Positions 1-7,332 of a stretch of 46,230 nucleotides of DNA are shown here, piece after piece. A model generated the notes under the pieces. The model was not told the DNA's origin. It saw only the letters and a program-made list of their open reading frames with translations, and did no database searches. Numbering within the stretch: the stretch's first letter is position 1; every line of letters begins with the position of its first letter. The translations under genes and the position numbers were made by a program. Source of the stretch: an uncultured Mycoplasmatota bacterium (GTDB taxonomy: Bacteria > Bacillota_I > Bacilli_A > RF39 > UBA660); the NCBI GenBank assembly GCA_946497925.1, contig CAMMMG010000005.1, positions 1 through 46,230 of the forward strand, in the 5' to 3' direction.

Positions 1-68
1 AATTTATCACACTTTTTTAATATTTACCATAGAATAATGTGAACACTAGAAAAAAGGAGGATTAAGTT

Positions 69-149
69 ATGGGTAATTGTAATTCAAACAGCGCTATTAT
101 ATTAGTATTATTTATCTTACTAGTTATTATAATAGGTGCTGTCTGCTAA
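69..149 (+). CDS. Tiny single-helix membrane protein, YjcZ-like
   Basis: This 26-residue ORF is too short for the ORF track. It starts with ATG 8 bases after AAGGAGG. A short polar head (MGNCNSNSA) is followed by one hydrophobic helix (residues 9-25) ending in Cys. That layout resembles the tiny YjcZ/TIGR01732-type transmembrane proteins of Bacilli, some of which are spore-associated. A second protein of the same design follows 22 bases later, and each has its own strong ribosome site, which argues that both are translated. The family assignment rests on layout only and the role is unknown. Confidence 0.6.
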   Translation: MGNCNSNSAIILVLFILLVIIIGAVC

Positions 150-171
150 GGTATAAAAAGGAGGTGTAAAA

Positions 172-300
172 ATGTCTTGTTCAAATAATCAAACAGTAAC
201 TACTAGCTGCTGTTCATCAAGACCAAGAAATAGTTTTCTAATCATAATTGTATTATATATTTTACTAGCTATCATCTTAGGTTCTTGCATGAGTTATTAA
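172..300 (+). CDS. Tiny single-helix membrane protein, second copy
   Basis: A 42-residue ORF preceded by AAAAGGAGGTG at good spacing. A Cys/Ser-rich head (TTSCCSSRPR) leads into one helix (about residues 22-38) with a LYILLAIILG core, then a short tail with a further Cys. It looks like a paralogue of the preceding tiny protein (shared I/L/V helix, Cys-rich polar end). It is probably co-transcribed with it and is followed directly by a terminator-like hairpin. The role is unknown; YjcZ-type is an inference. Confidence 0.6.
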   Translation: MSCSNNQTVTTSCCSSRPRNSFLIIIVLYILLAIILGSCMSY

Positions 301-301
301 T

Positions 302-330
302 TAAGAAGCTCTTTTTTAGAGTTTCTTTTT
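302..330 (+). terminator. Intrinsic terminator after the tiny-protein pair
   Basis: AAGAAGCTC and GAGTTTCTT pair (one G-U) around a T-rich loop and run into a TTTTTG tract, two bases past the stop of the second tiny ORF. Confidence 0.6.
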
Positions 331-388
331 GTATTATATAAAGAAAATTGTTAATAATAATAATAATATAGAAAAGAGCGTGATAGAT

Positions 389-889
389 ATGTATTATTAT
401 TTAAATAATTTTCTTTTTTTCGCTATCCTAGGATTTATCTATGAAAATATATTACAGTTAATATTAACAGGAGAATTTACTAGTAATCCTTTCTATGGGC
501 CATGGATGCCTATTTATGGTTTTGGGGTAATTATTATGATTTTTCTAACAAGATTGATATTTAATAATCTAAAGATAAAAAGATGGCAAAAAATAATTAT
601 CTTATTTATAAGTGTTACAGTAATATTAACAATTATAGAACTAGTAGGGGGATATTTAACAGAGTTTATTTTCCACAAAAGTTTTTGGGATTATACTGAT
701 ATGAAATATAACTTTGGTAAATATATATCTTTAGAAGTAAGTCTAGTATGGGGAACTGCATGTCTAATATTCTTATATGTAGTAAAGCCTCTAACTGATA
801 AGTTTATTAAAAAGATTCCTAAATTTATCTCAATAATTCTTTTAATATTAATAATTACTGACTTTATCTTTAGTTTCTTTTTAAAATAA
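389..889 (+). CDS. CmpB-type putative ABC-transporter membrane protein
   Basis: About 166 residues with five to six hydrophobic segments. The opening FLFFAILGFIYENI and the GPWMPIYGFG segment match the 'putative ABC-transporter type IV' family (PF06541, CmpB), whose members begin with FxxYSxxGWxYE and carry a short G-P-x-x-P-I-Y-G motif. No ATPase partner is adjacent, so transport is not shown and the substrate is unknown. The track ORF begins at a TTG inside the preceding terminator; I prefer the ATG 20 codons in, which has GAAAAGAG upstream. A GTG three codons before it is also possible. A perfect inverted repeat follows the stop. Confidence 0.72.
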   Translation: MYYYLNNFLFFAILGFIYENILQLILTGEFTSNPFYGPWMPIYGFGVIIMIFLTRLIFNNLKIKRWQKIIILFISVTVILTIIELVGGYLTEFIFHKSFWDYTDMKYNFGKYISLEVSLVWGTACLIFLYVVKPLTDKFIKKIPKFISIILLILIITDFIFSFFLK

Positions 890-893
890 CTTG

Positions 894-932
894 TAATCGC
901 AAAAAATAGAAAAATAAAAAGTTTTGCGATTA
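894..932. other. 11-bp perfect inverted repeat
   Basis: TAATCGCAAAA and TTTTGCGATTA are exact reverse complements around a 17-base loop, just after the CmpB-type gene. No clear U-tract follows on the plus strand, so it may be a weak terminator, a processing site or an operator. Confidence 0.5.
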
Positions 933-1049
933 TAACCGTAAAACTTGTCCTAGTAATTAATGATATAAAAAATAAATATTATAGATTTATTATTAGAAAA
1001 CATATGCATTTCTCTTCAAACACTATCTTACACATTCACTTCAAAATAA

Positions 1050-1078
1050 TTGACTAAGATAAGTTGATATTATATAAT
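1050..1078 (+). promoter_or_regulatory. Near-consensus sigma-A promoter
   Basis: TTGACT, 17-base spacer, TATAAT. It lies about 28 bases upstream of the ATG at 1106 and rules out the upstream start in the ORF track, which would fall inside the promoter. Confidence 0.85.
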
Positions 1079-1105
1079 ATAACTCGCTATAAAGGAGGAG
1101 ACTAT

Positions 1106-1408
1106 ATGTCAAATACATTATTTTCGTCAACAGTAACAGCAGCGCTTTGTGGACCTTATACAACTACTGGAAGTTTTTTAAATGATGATGGGCAAAATAC
1201 TTTACTTACTACATATCTTTCTGCGACTACAAGCATATCATCTAATTTTAATTTAGATGACCATATTAATATAACAATAAGTAGTGCCGAAGAATATGTT
1301 GAATCTTTATCTGATGAAGAACTTGCAAAATTAGCAGAACTAGCAGATAATAAGATTGCTACCTTATCAAAAGATAATACTGTTGCAAAAGTTAAGACGC
1401 TAAAATAA
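1106..1408 (+). CDS. Unknown 100-aa protein, first gene of two-gene operon
   Basis: I do not recognise this protein. The start is the ATG just after AAAGGAGGAG. The first 60 residues are Ser/Thr/Asn-rich and mildly hydrophobic (SSTVTAALCGPYTTTGSF) with no obvious signal peptide. From about residue 60 a charged amphipathic stretch (SAEEYVESLSDEELAKLAELADNKI) is predicted helical. One Cys is present in the N-terminal part. It is driven by the strong promoter directly upstream and is followed 24 bases later by the 279-aa membrane protein, so the two probably work together. A small structural or secreted peptide are both possible, but nothing decides. Confidence 0.7.
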   Translation: MSNTLFSSTVTAALCGPYTTTGSFLNDDGQNTLLTTYLSATTSISSNFNLDDHINITISSAEEYVESLSDEELAKLAELADNKIATLSKDNTVAKVKTLK

Positions 1409-1432
1409 ATTAGGTAATTAGGGGGAAAGGTT

Positions 1433-2272
1433 ATGAGTGATATTATAAGAGATTTAAAATTGATATTTTTTTCTAAGAAAATTAATGTGCCTAAAGAATT
1501 AACAGAGGAAGAAAAAAGAAAATATATAAAGAACTTATATAAGAGAAAAAAAGAACTACATGAAAAATTAGGAGCTTTAAAGTTTAGAGAGTTAGTGCTT
1601 AAAGTTGAGAAACTAAAGTTTAAAGTTATGAAAAAAATATGGCCTAATTTTATTAACCATTATGAAAAATGGTGCGATTTTAATACTAAGAGATTAGTAA
1701 AAAATGCAAATAGTAAAGAAGAAGCAGACTTAATAGAATTTAATAATAAAATGGCTAAATTAAAAAATCGTAAAGAATGGAACAGAGAAGAAAATAGAAA
1801 CTATCATATTGATAATAGATATCCAACAGAGATTATTAATTATTTAAATTGGAATAAAGAAGTCCATCAAAAAAGCTTAAAAAAGGATATTATATTTATT
1901 TCTCTTTTTGGTCTAGGGACTTGTTATTCACTTCCTTTAGCATTACCATTACTAATAATCAGTTGTGGTAGTGCCGTTGTCGATTTAGAGTGTATAAATT
2001 TACAAGAGCATAGTATTGCCGAGTATGAACTATGTAAACCTGCTTTAATTAAAAAAGAAAGAAAAGATACATTAAAAAGAAATAGTGAATACATTGAAGC
2101 AAAGAAATTAATAGGAGATATTACTTTACAAAACAGAAGGATTTTAACAGTTGAAGAAGTAATAGGAAGTATTAAAACTAAAGAACAAGCTGAACAAATT
2201 AAAGCATGGGCTACATCTATGCAAAATAAAAATAACTCAACAACTATTTCTAAGAAAAAAGTAAAAAACTGA
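1433..2272 (+). CDS. Unknown charged protein with a membrane hairpin
   Basis: A 279-residue protein I cannot assign. Residues 1-140 are very Lys/Glu-rich and likely helical or coiled coil (KYIKNLYKRKKELHEKLGALK). Around 150-185 there is a hydrophobic hairpin (DIIFISLFGLGTCYS, ALPLLIISCGSAVVDLE). The C-terminal third is again charged. It starts with ATG after AGGGGGAAAGGTT, 24 bases after the 100-aa gene, and ends in TGA inside a bidirectional terminator shared with the convergent HIT gene. A membrane-bound cytoplasmic partner of the 100-aa protein is the simplest reading; this is inferred from the operon only. Confidence 0.7.
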   Translation: MSDIIRDLKLIFFSKKINVPKELTEEEKRKYIKNLYKRKKELHEKLGALKFRELVLKVEKLKFKVMKKIWPNFINHYEKWCDFNTKRLVKNANSKEEADLIEFNNKMAKLKNRKEWNREENRNYHIDNRYPTEIINYLNWNKEVHQKSLKKDIIFISLFGLGTCYSLPLALPLLIISCGSAVVDLECINLQEHSIAEYELCKPALIKKERKDTLKRNSEYIEAKKLIGDITLQNRRILTVEEVIGSIKTKEQAEQIKAWATSMQNKNNSTTISKKKVKN

Positions 2273-2300
2273 GTAAAGAATAAACCTCTACTCAGTTTTT
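2263..2300. terminator. Bidirectional terminator
   Basis: AAAAACTGAGTA and TACTCAGTTTTT form a perfect 12-bp stem with A- and T-rich ends. It serves both the plus-strand 279-aa gene and the convergent HIT gene. Confidence 0.85.
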
Positions 2301-2686
2301 AACTTTTTATAAACATCTTTAATATCACTAACTTTACTACTATCAAAAGTACATTTAAAACTATCACTATTATATCTTGGTATTAAATGAATATGATAAT
2401 GTTTAACATCTTGTCCATAATAATTATTTTGACAAATAGTTAAACCATCAATATTAAGTTTCTCTTTTAATATAGGATAAATATGAGTCTTAATAGTATC
2501 TATCATATAAATTATTAACTCATTAGGTGTCTCAAATAAATTTTCATAATGTTCTTTAGGTATTACTAAAGTATGACCATCACTATTAGGATTAACATCT
2601 AAGAAAGCTAATACTTTATCATCTTCATAGACTTTATAAGATGGAATATCACCTTTAATTATTTTACAGAATAAACAATCATTCAT
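2288..2686 (-). CDS. HIT-family (histidine triad) protein
   Basis: A 132-residue cytosolic nucleotide hydrolase/transferase of the HIT superfamily (Hit/HinT branch). CLFCKIIKGDIP near the N-terminus holds the paired Cys typical of bacterial HIT proteins, DVNPNSDGHTLVIPKEH is the conserved central segment, and HYHIHLIPR is the HxHxHxx triad with its catalytic central His. Such proteins hydrolyse AMP-linked substrates; the true substrate cannot be read from sequence. The start is set by AAGGAGGAAATTTTA before the second Met of the track ORF, whose first Met codon overlaps the ribosome site itself. It overlaps the end of the upstream anchored-protein gene by 8 bases, so the two are translationally coupled. 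Confidence 0.93.
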   Translation of the reverse strand: MNDCLFCKIIKGDIPSYKVYEDDKVLAFLDVNPNSDGHTLVIPKEHYENLFETPNELIIYMIDTIKTHIYPILKEKLNIDGLTICQNNYYGQDVKHYHIHLIPRYNSDSFKCTFDSSKVSDIKDVYKKLKTE

Positions 2687-3338
2687 TAAAATTTCCTCCT
2701 TCAACTATCTTTATTATACCATTATTATCAAAAGTAACACTATAATTATTTGTAACCAAACCATTATCAGCAGCAATAGTATTAAAACTATTAATTAAAT
2801 TATTAAGATAAACTTCATCTAAGCTATCTACTTTAACATAATAACTAACAGAGTAATAACCTGTATTATAAATATTACCTTCTAAGATATCTATCGCTTC
2901 AGCTTTATTATACTCATCTAAATCTTTAAACTCTACTTTTATATTTTCATAATTAGTATTAGAAAAAATATCTTTATATTTATCTAATACATCTTTACTT
3001 GCCCTCTTAAGAACATCTTTTCCTTTTACATAGTTATCTTTATAATTATCAGTAATCTTATTATTTAAAGAAGTAATAGTAAAGTTTAACTCTTTATAAT
3101 CTTTATCATAATAGGTAATGCTATAACTATTATCGTCTTTATTATATTTTAAATCTCCTTTAGATACATCTAAATCATGATAGTTATCTTCATAATAAAG
3201 ATTGATATCTTCCTCTACATTTTTAGACTTTAAACTAGGTACTTTTTCTCTAACAATAATAATACCAAAAAACACAATAATAAGCCCAAAAAGCAATGCT
3301 TGTCCTATCATTAAACTATTCATCTTTCTTTTACTCAT
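2679..3338 (-). CDS. Unknown membrane-anchored extracytoplasmic protein
   Basis: About 219 residues. A positively charged start (MSKRKMNSLM) is followed by one hydrophobic helix (about residues 10-32, ALLFGLIIVFFGIIIV), then a roughly 185-residue polar domain rich in Tyr, Asp, Asn and Lys with alternating strand-like segments (YSITYYDKDYKELNFTITS). This suggests a type II membrane protein with an outside domain. I do not recognise the fold. The track start is 5 codons upstream, but a TTGCTT-17-TAAAAT promoter would place the transcript start about two bases before it, so I favour the second Met. It is coupled to the HIT gene by an 8-base overlap. Confidence 0.7.
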   Translation of the reverse strand: MSKRKMNSLMIGQALLFGLIIVFFGIIIVREKVPSLKSKNVEEDINLYYEDNYHDLDVSKGDLKYNKDDNSYSITYYDKDYKELNFTITSLNNKITDNYKDNYVKGKDVLKRASKDVLDKYKDIFSNTNYENIKVEFKDLDEYNKAEAIDILEGNIYNTGYYSVSYYVKVDSLDEVYLNNLINSFNTIAADNGLVTNNYSVTFDNNGIIKIVEGGNFNE

Positions 3339-3361
3339 AAAATCACTATCCATTCTAGTTT

Positions 3362-3390
3362 ATTTTATCAAATCCTTTAAATATAAGCAA
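3362..3390 (-). promoter_or_regulatory. Promoter for the minus-strand anchored protein and HIT gene
   Basis: Read on the minus strand: TTGCTT, 17-base spacer, TAAAAT, ending about 23 bases before the chosen start. Confidence 0.5.
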
Positions 3391-3427
3391 TTATGTGTTA
3401 TACTAAGCATGTCTTTTAACACAAATA

Positions 3428-3460
3428 TTGACAATTTAATAATATAATTTATCATACAAT
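3428..3460 (+). promoter_or_regulatory. Promoter region of the SUF operon
   Basis: An exact TTGACA lies 44 bases before the sufC start. The matching -10 is ambiguous: ATCATA sits at 17 bases and TACAAT at 21 bases. I see no recognisable regulator box. Confidence 0.5.
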
Positions 3461-3476
3461 TAGAAAGGGTGATAAT

Positions 3477-4238
3477 GTGTTTAAAATAGATAAATTAAAT
3501 GTAAAAATAAAGGATAATGATAAAAAGATCTTAAAAGATTTTTCTCTTACTATTGATAAAGGAGAAATCCATGCTATTATGGGACCTAATGGAGTAGGTA
3601 AGAGTACTTTATCAAAAGCAATAATGCATCATCCTGATTATGTTATAGAAAGTGGTTCTATTACTTATAATGGAAAGACTCTAAATAATTTAACAACTGA
3701 TGAAATAGCAAGAAGTGGTATATATTTACTTATGCAAGATCCATCTATTATTGATGGTGTAAGTAATAGTGAAGCCCTAAGAACTGCTTTAAAAGAGCGA
3801 GGTAGTGATACTAATCTATATTCTTTTATTACTAAGATGAAAAATGAGTTAGACTCCCTAAATCTACCAAAAGATGCTATGCATAGATCTATTAATAAAG
3901 GTTTATCTGGAGGAGAAAGAAAGAAAAATGAAGTTTTAGGACTAAAAGTCTTAACACCTAGTTTTATTATTTTAGATGAATTAGATAGTGGACTAGATGT
4001 AGATAGTCTAAAAGTAGTTGCAAATAATATTAATGATTACTTAAAAGAAAATAAAGATACAAGTGTTTTAATCATTACCCACTATAGTAGAGTTCTAGAT
4101 TTAATTAAACCAGATTTTGTTCATGAGATGAAAGATGGTAAGATAGTTAAAACAGGAGATATAAGTTTAGCAAAACAAATAGAAAAAACAGGTTTTACCG
4201 GGGTAAATGAAGTGGAGCCTAGTGAAAATTATGAATAA
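3477..4238 (+). CDS. sufC: Fe-S cluster assembly ATPase SufC
   Basis: A 253-residue cytosolic ABC-type ATPase of the SufBCD scaffold for Fe-S cluster assembly. Walker A GPNGVGKST is at residues 36-44, a Q-loop at LLMQDP, the signature LSGGERKK near 145, Walker B with the SufC hallmark ILDELDSGLDVD, and a switch His in IITHYSR. The start is GTG after GAAAGGGTGAT; the overlapping ATG two bases earlier runs straight into a stop in its frame. It heads the cluster, as in Bacillus, and overlaps sufD by 8 bases. Confidence 0.96.
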   Translation: MFKIDKLNVKIKDNDKKILKDFSLTIDKGEIHAIMGPNGVGKSTLSKAIMHHPDYVIESGSITYNGKTLNNLTTDEIARSGIYLLMQDPSIIDGVSNSEALRTALKERGSDTNLYSFITKMKNELDSLNLPKDAMHRSINKGLSGGERKKNEVLGLKVLTPSFIILDELDSGLDVDSLKVVANNINDYLKENKDTSVLIITHYSRVLDLIKPDFVHEMKDGKIVKTGDISLAKQIEKTGFTGVNEVEPSENYE

Positions 4239-4902
4239 TATATTATTAGATAGTGCTAAATGTTTTAGTAAAGAAGGCACCTTTAAATTAGAACTAGATA
4301 AAGATACTACTATAAGTGTTGAAAGTGATAATGTAAAACTATATCTTGTAACTAAAAATAATATAAAAGTTGATTTCAATATTTTAAACTCTACAACTAT
4401 TTATAATATTACAAGAGAAAGTATTACTGTTAATATTAATATCTATAATAATGCTAAACTAGACTTTTATGAAATGACTGTTACTGATAAAAAGATAACT
4501 AACGAAGTAAATGTTTATCATAAAAATAAAGAAACAACAAGTAATGTTACATGTCATGGAATTAGTTATGGTAAAGGAGATTTAAAGTTTAGTGTTAATG
4601 GTTATATTAAAAAAGGTATGATAGGTTCAGTATGTAATCAATCTAGTAGAATAATTAATTTAGATGATGGTAAAAGTTCAATAAAACCAAATCTTTTTAT
4701 AGATGAGTTTGATTCTATTGCTAATCACTCTGCATACACAGGACCCTTTGATGAAAAATTATTATTCTATTTAGAAACAAAGGGAATAAGTAAAAAAGAA
4801 TCATTTAATCTCTTATTAAATGGCTTTATGAAAGTGGTAGAACTACCAATTGATTATGAAAGTGTACTTGATAATATTTTAGATAAAGTAACGAGGAGGT
4901 GA
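4231..4902 (+). CDS. sufD: Short SufD-like scaffold protein
   Basis: About 223 residues of the SufB/SufD core family. SufD partners SufB and SufC as the scaffold on which Fe-S clusters form. The C-terminal half carries the family signature, HSAYTGPFDEKLLFYLETKGISKKES, including the conserved H-S-A motif, and a beta-helix-like run of short strands precedes it. Typical SufD proteins are about 400-450 residues, so the usual N-terminal helical domain is missing. The track ORF begins 8 codons upstream inside sufC; the Met overlapping the sufC stop (ATGAATAA) is the likely start, with GTGGAG upstream. The position between sufC and sufS matches the Bacillus order. Confidence 0.85.
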   Translation: MNNILLDSAKCFSKEGTFKLELDKDTTISVESDNVKLYLVTKNNIKVDFNILNSTTIYNITRESITVNINIYNNAKLDFYEMTVTDKKITNEVNVYHKNKETTSNVTCHGISYGKGDLKFSVNGYIKKGMIGSVCNQSSRIINLDDGKSSIKPNLFIDEFDSIANHSAYTGPFDEKLLFYLETKGISKKESFNLLLNGFMKVVELPIDYESVLDNILDKVTRR

Positions 4903-4907
4903 TTACA

Positions 4908-5576
4908 TTGAAATTAGTTTTAGCATCGCAAGGATTTACTACTGACGAAATTGCTAAAGAAGTAGAAAAAATAGTAGGAAAGCCTCTAAAAGAAATAAAC
5001 ATTGCTATAATTAATGAAGCCTATGTAGGACTTGATGGTACAAAAGATAAAAGATGGTTAATAAAAGAATTATCTAACATTGAAAAATATATTGGTGGTA
5101 TTATAGATTTTATTAACTTTAGAGCATACACCAAAGAAGAGATAAATAAACGTCTAAACATGGCAGATTTAATTTATATAGTTGGAGGCAAACAACATTT
5201 ATTAGAAAAGCTTTTTAGAGAAACTGATACTATAGATATAATTAAGAATATAAGTAATACAAAAGTAATAATGGGTACATCAGCAGGTTCAATTGTTCTT
5301 GGCAAGAAAATTACAAGTAAGAAGTTTTGGGAAGAACGTTATCCACAAGATAAAGAACTTGCTAAAACTCATGAAGAACTCAACTTAGTAGATTTCAATA
5401 TAATTCCCCATTACATGAGAGAAGACCGTAAAAAGTGGACTAAAGACTTTTTTGAAAGAGTTTTAGAAGATAATGAGTTCAAAGTATATGCCATAAAAGA
5501 TAGTCAAGCTGTCGTATATAATGATGGAAAAATAGAATTTATTGGTGGTACACCAGATATTTTTGGAAGAAAATAG
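4908..5576 (+). CDS. Peptidase S51 / type 1 glutamine amidotransferase-like protein
   Basis: About 222 residues of the S51 (dipeptidase E/cyanophycinase-like) family. The nucleophile elbow is GTSAGS with Ser125, preceded by DLIYIVGGKQ and followed by FNIIPHYMREDRKKW, which supplies the conserved His region; SQAVVYNDGKIEFIGG is the usual C-terminal strand pair. The family includes Asp-dipeptidases and several non-peptidase members, so the substrate is open. The start is probably the TTG 7 bases after GAGGAGGT; the GTG in the track overlaps that ribosome site. It is inserted between sufD and sufS in an otherwise standard suf operon, 5 bases after sufD. Confidence 0.82.
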   Translation: MKLVLASQGFTTDEIAKEVEKIVGKPLKEINIAIINEAYVGLDGTKDKRWLIKELSNIEKYIGGIIDFINFRAYTKEEINKRLNMADLIYIVGGKQHLLEKLFRETDTIDIIKNISNTKVIMGTSAGSIVLGKKITSKKFWEERYPQDKELAKTHEELNLVDFNIIPHYMREDRKKWTKDFFERVLEDNEFKVYAIKDSQAVVYNDGKIEFIGGTPDIFGRK

Positions 5577-5634
5577 AAAGTGTTGAATAATAAATAAAAT
5601 AATATTTAATGAATAATATTAAATTGATGAAGAA

Positions 5635-5653
5635 TGGCAACAGCTTGTTGCCA
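5635..5653 (+). other. Compact hairpin between the S51 gene and sufS
   Basis: TGGCAACA, loop GCT, TGTTGCCA: a perfect 8-bp GC-containing stem in an otherwise AT-only gap 40 bases before sufS. No U-tract follows, so it is not a standard terminator. It could be an mRNA processing or stability element, or an operator. Confidence 0.55.
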
Positions 5654-5692
5654 AATTACTTTATAATCGATTTAAAACTAGGAGGTGAAATT

Positions 5693-6889
5693 ATGTATAG
5701 AGAAGATTTTCCTATTTTAAACAATAACATAATATATTTTGATAATGGAGCGACAACTCTAAAACCAAAATGTGTAGTAGAAGCGATGAATGATTATTAC
5801 TATAACTATGGAGCGAATATTCATAGAGGAGATTATAAAATATCTTTAAAAGCAAGTGAAGAATATGAGAAGGTTAGAGATAAAGTAAAAGACTTTATAA
5901 ATGCTAAAAGTAGTAAAGAAATAGTTTTTACTAGTGGTACAACAGACTCACTTAATAAGATAGTCTTCGGTTTTATGAAAGATTATTTAAATGAAGGAGA
6001 TGAAGTCCTACTTACCAAAAGTGAACATGCCTCAAACGTCTTACCTTGGTTAGAACTAGCTAAAATAAAAAATATAAAGATAAGTTATATTCCTCTAAAT
6101 GATAATCATGAACTAACTCTAGAAGCATTAACTACTTCGATAACAGAAAAGACAAAAGTGATCTCTATTGCAAGTATTACTAATGTTGTAGGAGATGTAA
6201 GAGATATTAATGAAATAAGTAAAATCGCTCATAAACATAACATAATATTAGTAGTAGATGGAGCCCAAAGTGTTCCTCATATGAAAACAGATGTTATTAA
6301 AGATGATATTGACTTTTTAACATTCTCAGGTCATAAGATGTTAGGACCAACTGGAGTAGGGGTACTTTATGCTAAAGAAGAATATTTAGAAAAGATGAGA
6401 CCTATAGAATATGGTGGTGGCATGAATCAATACTTTGAAGTAACAGGAGAAGTAGAATATAAAAGCATTCCTACAAGATTTGAAGCAGGAACTCCTCCTA
6501 TCGCCGAAGTAATAGGACTAGGCGCTGCCATTGATTACTTACAAAGTATTGGTATGGATAAAATATACGAACATGAAAAAGAACTAAAGAAATATCTTGT
6601 TTCTAAACTAGAAAGTAATACTAAAGTAATTTTATATAACAAAAATAGTGATAGTGGTATTCTAGCTTTCAACCTAGAAGGAATATTTAGTCAAGATACT
6701 GCTATCTATCTAGACCACTATAATATTTGTGTAAGAGCAGGTAATCACTGTGCTAAAATCTTAAAAGATGAAATAAATATTAAAAATACTTGTCGTATAA
6801 GCCTATATTTTTATAATACTAAAGAGGAAATAGATAAACTTGTTGAAGCATTAGAAAAGTCAGATGATTTATTTAAAATAATATTGTAG
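5693..6889 (+). CDS. sufS: Cysteine desulfurase SufS
   Basis: A 398-residue PLP enzyme that removes sulfur from cysteine as a protein persulfide and passes it to SufU. The fold-type I pattern is complete: TSGTTDSLN near the N-terminal part, SEHASNVLPW, VVDGAQSVPH (Asp to the PLP ring), SGHKMLGPTG with the Schiff-base Lys215, and RAGNHCAK with the persulfide Cys353 on the group II (SufS) loop, where RxGHHCA is more usual. The start is fixed by CTAGGAGGTGAAATT; the track ORF's 28 extra N-terminal residues come from the intergenic hairpin region. It is followed 11 bases later by sufU. Confidence 0.97.
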   Translation: MYREDFPILNNNIIYFDNGATTLKPKCVVEAMNDYYYNYGANIHRGDYKISLKASEEYEKVRDKVKDFINAKSSKEIVFTSGTTDSLNKIVFGFMKDYLNEGDEVLLTKSEHASNVLPWLELAKIKNIKISYIPLNDNHELTLEALTTSITEKTKVISIASITNVVGDVRDINEISKIAHKHNIILVVDGAQSVPHMKTDVIKDDIDFLTFSGHKMLGPTGVGVLYAKEEYLEKMRPIEYGGGMNQYFEVTGEVEYKSIPTRFEAGTPPIAEVIGLGAAIDYLQSIGMDKIYEHEKELKKYLVSKLESNTKVILYNKNSDSGILAFNLEGIFSQDTAIYLDHYNICVRAGNHCAKILKDEINIKNTCRISLYFYNTKEEIDKLVEALEKSDDLFKIIL

Positions 6890-6900
6890 GAGGAGTAATC

Positions 6901-7332
6901 ATGGATGCAGAATTAAAAAGAGAAATAATACTAGATAATTATAATAATCCTTATCATAAAGGACTAAAAAATGAAGCTGAATATAAAAAAGCGAATACTA
7001 ATAATGAATCTTGTATTGATAATATTGATATTGAACTAAAAATAGAAGATGGCAAAGTAGTAGATGCTAATTTTGATGGAGAAGCCTGTGCTATCTCAAC
7101 TTCTGCTACCTCTATTTTCTTAAGAAAGATAATAGGAAAGAGTGTTAGTGAAGTTAAAGATTTAATAGAAAACTATGAACACTTAATAGATGAAAAAGAC
7201 TATGATGAAGAAAAATTAGGTGAGCTTATGGCCTATGATACTATCTATATGCAACCTAATAGAAAACACTGTGCTCTTCTTCCTGTCGATACAATTAAAA
7301 AGATTTTAAAGGAGGAAACAAGTGGAGATTAA
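6901..7332 (+). CDS. sufU: SufU sulfur-transfer protein
   Basis: A 143-residue NifU/IscU-like protein of the SufU type, which accepts persulfide sulfur from SufS through a zinc-bound Cys. The three Cys and the Asp of the Zn site are present: SCID (Cys38, Asp40, with Ile in place of the usual Gly of CGD), GEACAIS (Cys63) and KHCALLP (Cys124). There is also the 18-20-residue insertion between motifs two and three that separates SufU from IscU. It starts with ATG after GGAGGAGTAATC and overlaps sufB by 11 bases. Confidence 0.94.
   Translation: MDAELKREIILDNYNNPYHKGLKNEAEYKKANTNNESCIDNIDIELKIEDGKVVDANFDGEACAISTSATSIFLRKIIGKSVSEVKDLIENYEHLIDEKDYDEEKLGELMAYDTIYMQPNRKHCALLPVDTIKKILKEETSGD

Noticed and set aside
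3202-3447. 81-aa plus-strand ORF opposite the anchored-protein gene
   Set aside because: It is antisense to a better supported gene, has no ribosome site and covers that gene's promoter region.
5577-5692. Riboswitch or T-box ahead of sufS
   Set aside because: Only one small hairpin is present; no conserved riboswitch core or antiterminator is visible.
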